DNA from: Tragulus kanchil
Taxonomy: Eukaryota; Chordata; Mammalia; Artiodactyla; Tragulidae
NCBI GenBank assembly: GCA_022376925.1
Contig: JAIOJX010000030.1
Location: forward strand, 168,573,298-168,637,297
Direction: 5' to 3'
Length of the DNA stretch: 64,000 bases
Shown: positions 46,601 through 58,600 of the stretch, piece after piece
Numbering within the stretch: the stretch's first letter is position 1
How the letters are laid out: every line of letters starts with the position of its first letter
Notes under the pieces: generated by a model
Told to the model about the DNA's origin: nothing
The model's database searches: none
Seen by the model: the letters and a program-made list of their open reading frames with translations, nothing else
Made by a program: the position numbers and the translations under genes

Positions 46601-49600
46601 TGTGGATAGGCTAGAGTGGTATAAAAAAATCCTTTAATTCTTAAGGTAAAATTAAGGATTCTGAGTTTTTTTTCAAAATGTTTTTAGTCTATAAAACATG
46701 CATCATCCTTGCATCCACATTCAAAGAAAGAAGGGAATAATGCTTTTTAGGGTCTCAGATTTTATAAAAAGATTTATGGAAAGATTATATAAAAAGAGAA
46801 AGCGTAAAGAAAATCTGGACTGAGAAAAACAGAGTCATGAAGCGCTATCACCTGCCTGCACCTAGGCTGACAGTAGTAGCCAGCTGTCTTTACCTCCTTT
46901 ACTTGCTGCCATCTGACCACGGTCTCCTTGCTTCACACCTGGTGTGGCTCTGTTGTCATGGCTGTGTGGGCTCCCATTTTCCATTGGCTCCCAGATCAGG
47001 CCGTTCTCTTGGCTGTGCATCCTTAGCTTAGTGAATTCCAAGCGTAAAAGCCATTAGCATTTTAGATTCTGTTACGTGTGTGCCAGGAAGGCTGATATGC
47101 AACCTTGGGTTCCCACTTCCTCCTTGGCAGAAGCTATCCGTAACTGTTGCAGTTTGATACACACATGACTGCATTTCTGTGGTTAATAAATCCTATAGCA
47201 AGGCTTTCTAAAGAGAATTTTTATTTGTTCGTTTTTTTGTAAGAGAAGCTTTTAAAATGCATTATTTTCTGTCATTTGAGAAATATAACTCTTTTGAGGG
47301 GGGAATGGGGAAGGAGGAGGCAGGCAGGCCACTTCTATTGGTCTTTCATTTATCTATTTTCATCCGTCTTTGTTCTTTGGCCCGTGTGGGCCTCCCATCG
47401 CAGTGGCCTCTGTTGTCTCAGAGCACCGGCTCTGGGTGCACGCGCTCCAGAGCTCCAGCTCGGTGATTGGACACATCGGTCCAATTGCCCTGCAGCACGT
47501 GGGATTTTCCCAGGCCAGGGGTCAAACCGGCACCCCTTGCACTGCAAGGCGGTGTCCTTACCCACTGGACCACCAGGGAAGCCCAAAATACAACTCTTGA
47601 TTCAGATACACTTACGAGGAACGTATGTCCAGTTTGTGACAGGTGAAAATGGGATTGCTCTTCTCATCACAAGGAAAAAAAGATGACTTAACTGTGTATG
47701 GTGATGAATGTTAACTAGACTTGTGGTTATTTTGCAGTATATACAAATATCAAATCATTGTTATATGCCTGAAACTAGTATAATGCTCTATATCAGTTAT
47801 ACCTCAATTAATCAAAAAATGAAATTGCCCATTTGGCATGCTTCAAGTCACAGTGCCCTGTCTTGGTTCTAAGGCACTGTTGGAAACTTTAGGGCTCCTG
47901 GGACCACAGTTTGATGCTGCTTAAAGCTGTAATGATGTGTTGAAGCTAACAGTCTACATTGTTAAACTGACTTCTAAATATCTTATATTTTGTAAAGGAT
48001 AATTGAAAATGTAAGGAAAATGAATGCTCATGAAAGGTAGGGATGAACTCATCTGCTTTAGTTGGTCATGGCTGTGTGGGCTCCCATTTTCCATTGGCTC
48101 CCAGATCAGGCCGTTCTCTTGGCTGTGCATCCTTAGCTTAGTGAATTCCAAGCGTAAAAGCCATTAGCATTTTAGATTCTGTTACGTGTGTGCCAGGAAG
48201 GCTGATATGCAACCTTGGGTTCCCACTTCCTCCTTGGCAGAAGCTATCCGTAACTGTTGCAGTTTGATACACACATGACTGCATTTCTGTGGTTAATAAA
48301 TCCTATAGCAAGGCTTTCTAAAGAGAATTTTTATTTGTTCGTTTTTTTGTAAGAGAAGCTTTTAAAATGCATTATTTTCTGTCATTTGAGAAATATAACT
48401 CTTTTGAGGGGGGAATGGGGAAGGAGGAGGCAGGCAGGCCACTTCTATTGGTCTTTCATTTATCTATTTTCATCCGTCTTTGTTCTTTGGCCCGTGTGGG
48501 CCTCCCATCGCAGTGGCCTCTGTTGTCTCAGAGCACCGGCTCTGGGTGCACGCGCTCCAGAGCTCCAGCTCGGTGATTGGACACATCGGTCCAATTGCCC
48601 TGCAGCACGTGGGATTTTCCCAGGCCAGGGATCAAACCGGCACCCCTTGCACTGCAAGGCGGTGTCCTTACCCACTGGACCACCAGGGAAGCCCAAAATA
48701 CAACTCTTGATTCAGATACACTTACGAGGAACGTATGTCCAGTTTGTGACAGGTGAAAATGGGATTGCTCTTCTCATCACAAGGAAAAAAAGATGACTTA
48801 ACTGTGTATGGTGATGAATGTTAACTAGACTTGTGGTTATTTTGCAGTATATACAAATATCAAATCATTGTTATATGCCTGAAACTAGTATAATGCTCTA
48901 TATCAGTTATACCTCAATTAATCAAAAAATGAAATTGCCCATTTGGCATGCTTCAAGTCACAGTGCCCTGTCTTGGTTCTAAGGCACTGTTGGAAACTTT
49001 AGGGCTCCTGGGACCACAGTTTGATGCTGCTTAAAGCTGTAATGATGTGTTGAAGCTAACAGTCTACATTGTTAAACTGACTTCTAAATATCTTATATTT
49101 TGTAAAGGATAATGGTGTAAGAATTTATATGTTGTGAAGTGAGTGAAAAATGAATGCTCATGAAAGGTAGGGATGAACTCATCTGAAGAATATTGCTAAA
49201 CCAGGCTTCTCTTTTACAGGCTGGAGCTGGAAAGAGTTTTCTTTGTAAGTGTTCATTTATTGAGATCTACAATGAGCAGATCTATGACCTGTTGGACTCT
49301 GCGTCGGCTGGACTGTACTTAAGGGAGCATATTAAGAAGGGGGTCTTTGTTGTTGGTGCAGTGGAGCAGGTGGTGACCTCAGCGGCTGAAGCCTATCAGG
49401 TACCCTGCCATGAGCGATTTGATCTGTAGGCAACATAGTACACTGTGAAGAGCACTTTGACTTGAAAAAAAGGAAGAATTGTGTTACTGAAAAATGCTTT
49501 GTAAAGCCATAGCCAGAATGTTTATGAAAAGGGAAGAGAAAAGAATATGATAGTATTTTATAAATTTCACCTTTGTTAAAATAGACGTTTGACCCCTTGA

Positions 49601-52600
49601 TTTTGAGTTAGTTTGGTATTGTTCATTCCATTCATTCACTGTCTATGTATCTACCTATCTATCTGTCTATCTATCTAGTTTTCTGTGTCTCTGTCTACCT
49701 GTCTGTTTATCTATATATTTCTCTGTACCAGATCTTAGTTGTGATATGTAAAATCTGGTTTCCTGATCAAGGACTGAACCTGGGCCCCTTGCTTTGGGAG
49801 CGCAGAGTCTTAACCACTGGATCACCAGGGAAGTCTTGGCACTTGCTTTTTATTTTTATTTATTTGTTTATTTATTTTGGCTATTCTGGGTTTTCACTGT
49901 TGCCATAGGCTCTTCTCTAGTTGCAGGGAGTGGGGGCTACTTTTTAGTTGAGTTGAGTAGGCTTCTTATTGCAGTGACTTCTCTTATTGTGGAACTCAGG
50001 CTTTGGGGCACATGGGCTTCCATAGTTGTGGCACATGGGCTCAGTAGTTGTCGCCCCGAGGCTCTAGAACACAGGCTCAATAGTTGTGGCTCACTGGCTT
50101 AGCTGCTCCACAGTATGTGGGGTCCTCCTGGGTCAGAGATCAAACCGCTAACAGTCTACATTGTTAAACTGACTTCTAAATATCTTATATTTTGTAAAGG
50201 ATAATGGTGTAAGAATTTATATGTTGTGAAGTGAGTGAAAAATGAATGCTCATGAAAGGTAGGGATGAACTCATCTGAAGAATATTGCTAAACCAGGCTT
50301 CTCTTTTACAGGCTGGAGCTGGAAAGAGTTTTCTTTGTAAGTGTTCATTTATTGAGATCTACAATGAGCAGATCTATGACCTGTTGGACTCTGCGTCGGC
50401 TGGACTGTACTTAAGGGAGCATATTAAGAAGGGGGTCTTTGTTGTTGGTGCAGTGGAGCAGGTGGTGACCTCAGCGGCTGAAGCCTATCAGGTACCCTGC
50501 CATGAGCGATTTGATCTGTAGGCAACATAGTACACTGTGAAGAGCACTTTGACTTGAAAAAAAGGAAGAATTGTGTTACTGAAAAATGCTTTGTAAAGCC
50601 ATAGCCAGAATGTTTATGAAAAGGGAAGAGAAAAGAATATGATAGTATTTTATAAATTTCACCTTTGTTAAAATAGACGTTTGACCCCTTGATTTTGAGT
50701 TAGTTTGGTATTGTTCATTCCATTCATTCACTGTCTATGTATCTACCTATCTATCTGTCTATCTATCTAGTTTTCTGTGTCTCTGTCTACCTGTCTGTTT
50801 ATCTATATATTTCTCTGTACCAGATCTTAGTTGTGATATGTAAAATCTGGTTTCCTGATCAAGGACTGAACCTGGGCCCCTTGCTTTGGGAGCGCAGAGT
50901 CTTAACCACTGGATCACCAGGGAAGTCTTGGCACTTGCTTTTTATTTTTATTTATTTGTTTATTTATTTTGGCTATTCTGGGTTTTCACTGTTGCCATAG
51001 GCTCTTCTCTAGTTGCAGGGAGTGGGGGCTACTTTTTAGTTGAGTTGAGTAGGCTTCTTATTGCAGTGACTTCTCTTATTGTGGAACTCAGGCTTTGGGG
51101 CACATGGGCTTCCATAGTTGTGGCACATGGGCTCAGTAGTTGTCGCCCCGAGGCTCTAGAACACAGGCTCAATAGTTGTGGCTCACTGGCTTAGCTGCTC
51201 CACAGTATGTGGGGTCCTCCTGGGTCAGAGATCAAACCCGTGTTATTGGCAGGTGAACTCTTTACCACTGAGCTACAAGGGAAGCCCCTGCACTTGCTTT
51301 TTTTCTCTCTCTCTCTTTTTTCTTTTTGGCCACTTCTATTGATCTTTCATTCACTTATCTTTGTTCTTTGGCCTGTGTGAGCCTCCCATCACAGTGGCCT
51401 CTCTCGCTGCAGAGCACCGGCTCTGGGCGCATGCGCTCCAGAGCTCTGGCTCAGTAGTTGGACACGTCCGGCCGGCCGCTCCGCGGCATGTGGGATCTTC
51501 CCAGGCCAGGGATCGAACCGGTGCCCCTTGCACTGCAAGACGGTGTCCTTACCCATTGGACCATCAGGGAAGCCCCCTACACTTGCTTTTTTTTTTCTTT
51601 TTTTTAAAGATTTATTTATTTTGGGCGGGGGTCGGGTTGGGGAGGGAAGGGAGCGGGTGGGCCACTTCCATTGGTCTTTCATTTCTCTATTTTCATCTGT
51701 CTTTGTTTTTTGGCTCCTGTGGGCCTCCCATCGCAGTGGCGTCTGTCGTTGCAGAGCACCGGCTCTGGGCGCATGCGCTCCAGAGCTCCGGCTCGGTGAT
51801 TGGACACATCAGTCCAGCTGCTCTGCAGCACGTGGGATCTTCCCAGGCCAGGGATCGAACCGGCACCCGCTGCACTGCAAGGCGGTGTCCTTACCCACTG
51901 GACCACCAGGGGAAGCCCTACACTTGCTTTTTAAGCTAATAGTATTTTGAACTTTGTCCTATGTTGGAGGCTCTCTCTCTTTGTAGCTGTGTGAAAGTAT
52001 CATTATTTATTTGATATGTTAAATACTGTATATTAAATAGATAAATAATGTAATATATAATATTTAGTCATGAAAAGGAACCATGAGTTACTAACAAGAA
52101 AAAGATATAAACAACTTCATTTTTATGCTGTGACTGCTTAATAGGATTATAACAGCTCTATTTATTGAATATATATGCCTAGCTCTGTACCAACTTCTTT
52201 GTATATATTATATAACTTTTTATCTACTTTTGAGGTAAGTACTAATTTTTTATCCAATACATACTATGAACTAGCTACTCAAAAATGTAGTTCTCAGCCT
52301 AGCTGTGTCACCTTGCAGCTTGTTAGAAATGCAGGATCTCAGCCTCTACTTCACATCTGCTGAATTAGAACCTGAATTTTAACTGGATTCTAGGTGATTA
52401 GCATGCATGTTACAGTTTGAGATGTTCTGCTCTCTGAGGGAAGTGCCATATTCCCATAGTACACATATGAGCCTTGAAAAGGTCAGTTGGCGCCAGATCA
52501 CACAACTGGTAGGTAGTGGAGCCAAGGGTTGAGCTCTTGTTCATCTGATACTGGAGCCTACCGTCTGAACTTTCATGGGGCCTGCTTGTGACAGGGACTA

Positions 52601-55600
52601 AGGGGGAAAAGCAGATACTCTCTAGACCAAAAGAACGGACAAAACTTTGAGCCTGAAGGTTATTTTGAGATTTACTTTATCTGACTTCTCACAGTCTTGG
52701 TAAAGCAGAGGGTTCATAGAGATTTTACAATTTGCATTAACACCAATAGAGAAATGGCAAAAACCATTCTAGATCCTATGCCTTCTGATTTCCTGCTTGT
52801 TCTGTTTCATGATGTACAGAAGAAACAAAAAAGGATAGGGAAGGAAAATTGAGTGTGTTCTTCAGTAGACCTGTGGTCTCTCATCACCCTTTACAGATTT
52901 CCTGCTGATGGCTGTAGCTGTTGTGACCGCTTGGAAGTCGTGCTCATGTGTTTTCCTTTTGCCTAGGTGTTGTCTGGCGGGTGGAGAAACAGACGTGTGG
53001 CCGCGACATCAATGAACAGAGAATCCTCTCGGTCTCATGCCGTCTTTACAGTTACAATAGAGTCAATGGAGAAAAGCCATGAAACTGTGAATATACGGAC
53101 CTCCCTTCTCAATCTGGTGGATTTAGCAGGATCTGAAAGGCAAAAGGACACCCATGCCGAAGGAATGAGATTGAAGGTAAGAATGGAATTATGGTTTTCA
53201 GTTCAACAGGCTTATTTACTCCACAGCATGTGCAAATTACTATTAGGAGTCAATACCAAGCTCAGTGTTTTGACACTGAATCCTGTAAAAGATTAAGAAA
53301 TTACTTTTATCCAAAAGGTATAGAACACTTTGGGGTGGGATAGGGACAGTAAATGTATGTGGCATATAGCAAGTGTCAGTTTGGAGCAAGAGTATTTGAA
53401 TTCACTGTCATCAAAAGGACTGATGTTATGGGTGGTAGCAGAAGTCAGAGGAAGAAGACTGTGGCATGGCCTGCTTGTGGGAAGCAAGGGAAAGAAGTAG
53501 TTCTTGAGTAAAGGGTTAATGAATTCGTTTAAGCTAAGGCATCGCCAGCAGTTCTCTGTAATAGGAGTTGCTTATGTGTACATGTATCGTGGGCTTCCCA
53601 GGTGGCTCAGGGGTTAAAGAATCTGCCGGGGGCTTCCCTGGTGGTCCAGTGGGTAAGGACACCACCTTGCAGTGCAGAGGGCGCCGGTTCGATCCCTGGC
53701 CTGGGAAGATCCCACATGCCGTGCAGCGGCTGGACCGATGTATCTGATTACCGAGCTGGAGCTCTGGAGCGCATGTGCCTAGAGCCCGTGTTCTGCGACA
53801 GTAGAGGCCATCGCGATGGGGGGCCCACACGGGCCAAAGAACAAAGATGGATGAAAATAGATAAATGAAAGACCAGTAGAAGTGGCCCGCCCGCCCCCTT
53901 CCTCCCCGCCCAGTGTAGAAGACATGGGTTCGATCCCTGTGTCAGGAAAATTCGCTGGAGGGGGGCATGGCACACCACTCCAGTACTCGAGTCTGGAGAA
54001 TCCCATGGACAGAGGAGCCAGGCAGGCTAAGTCCATAGGGTTGCAAAGAGTCAGACACAACTGAAGCAACTTAGCACACACACATGCATAACTATAACAC
54101 TTAGGAAATAATCTGTCAGTTTAAAAGTATTAGAATCATGAGCTGGTATCGATAATTTTTCCTTTACTGTGATTCTTATGTTTGAATTTGAATAGTACTC
54201 AAATTGCAGTGTGTGCCTCAGTAGGAAAAGGTTAGGGGACAGTTGAAGACATCTTTTTGCTGAAAAGTTACTTATCTTTACTTAATATTGTCCCTGTCTT
54301 GCCTTTCCATTCAGGCTTACAGCCCTGCTAAAATACTAGAAAGAAATCAGTGCACCTCAGTTGTTGTTACTTTCCCTAAATCAGTGCACCCCCTTTTCCA
54401 CAGGTATAGAACACTTTGGGGTGGGATAGGGACAGTAAATGTATGTGGCATATAGCAAGTGTCAGTTTGGAGCAAGAGTATTTGAATTCACTGTCATCAA
54501 AAGGACTGATGTTATGGGTGGTAGCAGAAGTCAGAGGAAGAAGACTGTGGCATGGCCTGCTTGTGGGAAGCAAGGGAAAGAAGTAGTTCTTGAGTAAAGG
54601 GTTAATGAATTCGTTTAAGCTAAGGCATCGCCAGCAGTTCTCTGTAATAGGAGTTGCTTATGTGTACATGTATCGTGGGCTTCCCAGGTGGCTCAGGGGT
54701 TAAAGAATCTGCCGGGGGCTTCCCTGGTGGTCCAGTGGGTAAGGACACCACCTTGCAGTGCAGAGGGCGCCGGTTCGATCCCTGGCCTGGGAAGATCCCA
54801 CATGCCGTGCAGCGGCTGGACCGATGTATCTGATTACCGAGCTGGAGCTCTGGAGCGCATGTGCCTAGAGCCCGTGTTCTGCGACAGTAGAGGCCATCAG
54901 CGATGGGAGGCCCACACATGCCAAAGAACAAAGATGGATGAAAATAGATAAATGAAAGACCAGTAGAAGTGGCCCGCCCGCCCCCTTCCTCCCCGCCCAG
55001 TGTAGAAGACATGGGTTCGATCCCTGTGTCAGGAAAATTCGCTGGAGGGGGGCATGGCACACCACTCCAGTACTCGAGTCTGGAGAATCCCATGGACAGA
55101 GGAGCCAGGCAGGCTAAGTCCATAGGGTTGCAAAGAGTCAGACACAACTGAAGCAACTTAGCACACACACATGCATAACTATAACACTTAGGAAATAATC
55201 TGTCAGTTTAAAAGTATTAGAATCATGAGCTGGTATCGATAATTTTTCCTTTACTGTGATTCTTATGTTTGAATTTGAATAGTACTCAAATTGCAGTGTG
55301 TGCCTCAGTAGGAAAAGGTTAGGGGACAGTTGAAGACATCTTTTTGCTGAAAAGTTACTTATCTTTACTTAATATTGTCCCTGTCTTGCCTTTCCATTCA
55401 GGCTTACAGCCCTGCTAAAATACTAGAAAGAAATCAGTGCACCTCAGTTGTTGTTCTTTTCCCCTAAAACCCTAGGAAGCAGGTAACATAAACCGATCGT
55501 TGAGCTGCCTGGGCCAGGTGATTACCGCACTTGTCGATGTCGGGAATGGAAAACAGAGACACATTTGCTTCAGAGACTCCAAACTGACCTTCTTACTCCG

Positions 55601-58600
55601 GGTAAAGTGGATCACTTGGTGCCTGCCCTCCCCACCGCTTTTTTGGTCATGCTCACTATGTTATTCTTTTTATATATATATATATTTTTATTTTATAATT
55701 TATCACAGGATATTGGATATAGTTCACTGCCCTGTATAGCACGACCTTGTTTATCCATCCTGTGTATAGTAGTTTACATCTGCTAATCCCAACTCCTACT
55801 TCTTCCTTCCCCCACCCCACTCCCCTTTGGCACTACAAATCTCTTCTCTGTCTGTTTCTGTTTCATAGATAGGTTCATTTGTGCCATATTTTAGATTCTA
55901 CATATAAATGATATACAGTATTTGTCTTTCTCTTTCTGACTTCCTTCACTTAGTATGGTAATCTCTCATTGCATGGTTAGGCATGTACTTGATAATTAGA
56001 AAATCTCTCAGCCTTGGTGCTAATAGTATACATTTTGTTTGTTTATTAAAGATCTTTGGGGTTCTCTCCTGAAATGTGTACCATTTATATCATTAAACAG
56101 GATTCCCTTGGAGGTAATGCCAAAACAGTGATAATTGCAAATGTTCATCCTGGATCTAGGTGTTTCGGTGAAACACTGTCAACACTTAATTTTGCTCAAA
56201 GAGCCAAGCTGATTAAAAATGAGGTAAAATACTGAGTATATTTAAGTAAATTAGAAAAATATTTAAGCTTGCAGTATCTCATTTTTTTTTCTAATTGCCC
56301 TGAAATTAACATTAGCTTTTATTTATTTCTCTGTTGTGAAAGCCTCATTCTCAGCAAAGTTTCTGCTTCATCTTTCCTAGCCTTCTGTATTTTTTTTTTT
56401 TAATTTACTTTTAAGTTTTTACAGAGTTTTGTTGTTCACAGACATGCATGTTCCCAGATCAGTGATATGCATGTCCCTGGTTAGCCTTCGATATTGATCA
56501 TGTCTTTTGAGACCTAGATTAGATCTTATGGTTATTATTGTCTGGCCTGTTTTTTCTTAAGGGAAGGGAAAGTGTTTCCATTGCCATTGGGTTGGAGAGT
56601 AAATTTATGTACCTAAATCATGCTTGCAGAGCTGTGTGTTGAGGGTAGGAGGATCCACTGTGAAAATAATTTTGATGATCTTGACAAACTCTGTCTTTCA
56701 AGTTGTCTGTATCTCCAGACATTCCTTGTTTTTCTTTATATACCAGAAGTATCTGGGACTTCCCTGATGGTCCAGTGATTAAGACCCTGCTTCGGGCTTC
56801 CCTGGTGGTCCAGTGGGTAAGGACACTGCCTTGCAGCGCAAGGGGCGCCGTTTCGATCCCTGGCCTGGGAAGATCCCACGTGCTGCGGAGCGGCTGGACT
56901 GATGTGTCCAATTACCGAGCTGGAGCTCTGGAGCGCATGCGCCCAGAACCAGCTGCGACAACAGAGGCCACTGTGATGGGAGGCCCACACGGGCCAAAGA
57001 ACAAAGATGGATGAAAAATAGATAAATGAAAGACCAATAGAAGTGGCCCACCTGGCCCCCTTCCTCCCCAACCTGCCCCCCCCCGCCCAAAAAAAGGGCT
57101 TTATGCTTCTGCTGTGGGGTCAATAGTTCTGATATCTGATCAGGGAGCTAAGATCCTGTATGCCGCATAACATGGCCGAAAAAAAGAGAAAAAAAGTTTA
57201 TTTGATATTTTTGTACATCAGTGGTCCAGAAACTTCCTATAAAGGACTCATATGGTCAATAATTCTAGCTTCTTGGACTGTATAGTCTCTGTCACAACTA
57301 CTCAACTCCCCTTTTGTAGTGAGAAAGCAGCTGTGGATGCTGTGTAAACACATGGTCACGGCCCTGCTCAAGCAGCACTTGCCAACCCTTGGCACAGACT
57401 GTCAGAAGACGAAGGAATTCCCCCCTCCTTTTTTTTTTTTTTTTAATTTTGATCTCTTTTATTGTTTTTTTTTTTTTATCCATTTATTTTCATCCATCTT
57501 TATTCGTTGGCCTGTGTGGGCCTCCCATTGCAGTGGCCTCTCTCACTGCAGAACACTAGCTCTGGGCACATGGGCTTCAGAGCGCTGGCTTGTAATTGGA
57601 CACGCTGGTCCAGCCACTCCTCAGAATGTGGGATCTTCCTGGGCCAAGGATCGAACTGGTGCCCCTTGCACTGCAAGGCAGACTCTTTACCCACTGGACC
57701 ACCAGGGAAGCCCTCCCCTCCTTTTTTAAAATTTTTTTCCAGCTTTATTAAGATATACTTAACATATAACATTGTATAATTTTAACTCCTCTGTCCAAAG
57801 ATTCTCCAGGCAAGGTTACTGGAGTGGGTTGCCACTTTCTGCTCCAGGGTACCACTTGTTTTGAAGAGGCTGGAGTCCTCTGTTTCTAGAAAGAATAATA
57901 AAAATACATAAATTGGCAAATTTATTTCCTCTGTCTTTCAAAGGAGACAGTGGTCATTCTTACCCTGCAAAATAGACTCCCTGATCATCTTATCATGATA
58001 AAAGCAAAGAGGTTCATATTGCCTTTTCCTTTGGGTAAGTCAGAAGAGTATGGGTCTGGTCATTCATCTTATTGATTTATAATCTCCTTGTGGGATATCT
58101 GTAATACAAGGAGGAAAAATCATTAGCCACTTCCTGACCCTGTCTCTTAGGACTTACTTGACGTTTCTGGAGAGTGGAGGTCTGCAGGGATAATTATGAC
58201 ATCAATGTGACAGTGATGTCACAGTGTAAACAGTGCCTTTAATGAGGCATAAGAATCAGAAGCAACTAGAAATGACTTAACACGTGAAACAAGAAAACTA
58301 GGAGTCCTTATACCAGTCACTATCGATGGTAATTCCTCTGCTCCCGCTTCCCAGGGGAACGTGTCTTAAGGGTGAACGGTCCTTCCCAGCGGGCAGACTC
58401 GACTTAAGAGAGGAACATGCGGACCTTGGGGGTTTCAGAGATTTCCGCCTCACTCTGGAGTATTGATTTGATTGGTACTCAGCTCTTGGCTTTTTAAAAC
58501 GGAAATTTAAAACATTTTTTTTGTAACTGCCAGGTCTTAGTTGTGGTATGCAGGATCTTTAGTTGTGGCATGCGAACTCTTAGCTGCAGCCTGTGGGATC

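Larger units (their letters stand above)
46955..49185. repeat. Tandem duplication D9 (46955-48055 / 48065-49185)
   Basis: Unit about 1.1 kb with nine filler bases (48056-48064). Near its end the first copy lacks about 20 bases present in the second, which has TATATGTTGTGAAG. Confidence 0.96.
49055..51238. repeat. Tandem duplication D10 carrying KIF15 exon 7 (49055-50146 / 50147-51238)
   Basis: Equal 1092-bp copies. This pair overlaps the end of D9, so the stretch near 49055-49185 exists in three versions. Confidence 0.97.
53316..55455. repeat. Tandem duplication D11, unit ~1053 bp (53316-54368 / 54402-55455)
   Basis: Filler of 33 bp (54369-54401), which repeats the nearby AAATCAGTGCACC. The second copy has small differences in the nested SINE. 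Confidence 0.97.

Noticed and set aside
49640..49700. Short regularly spaced repeats as a CRISPR array
   Set aside because: It is a tetranucleotide microsatellite without spacers, in a mammalian genome.
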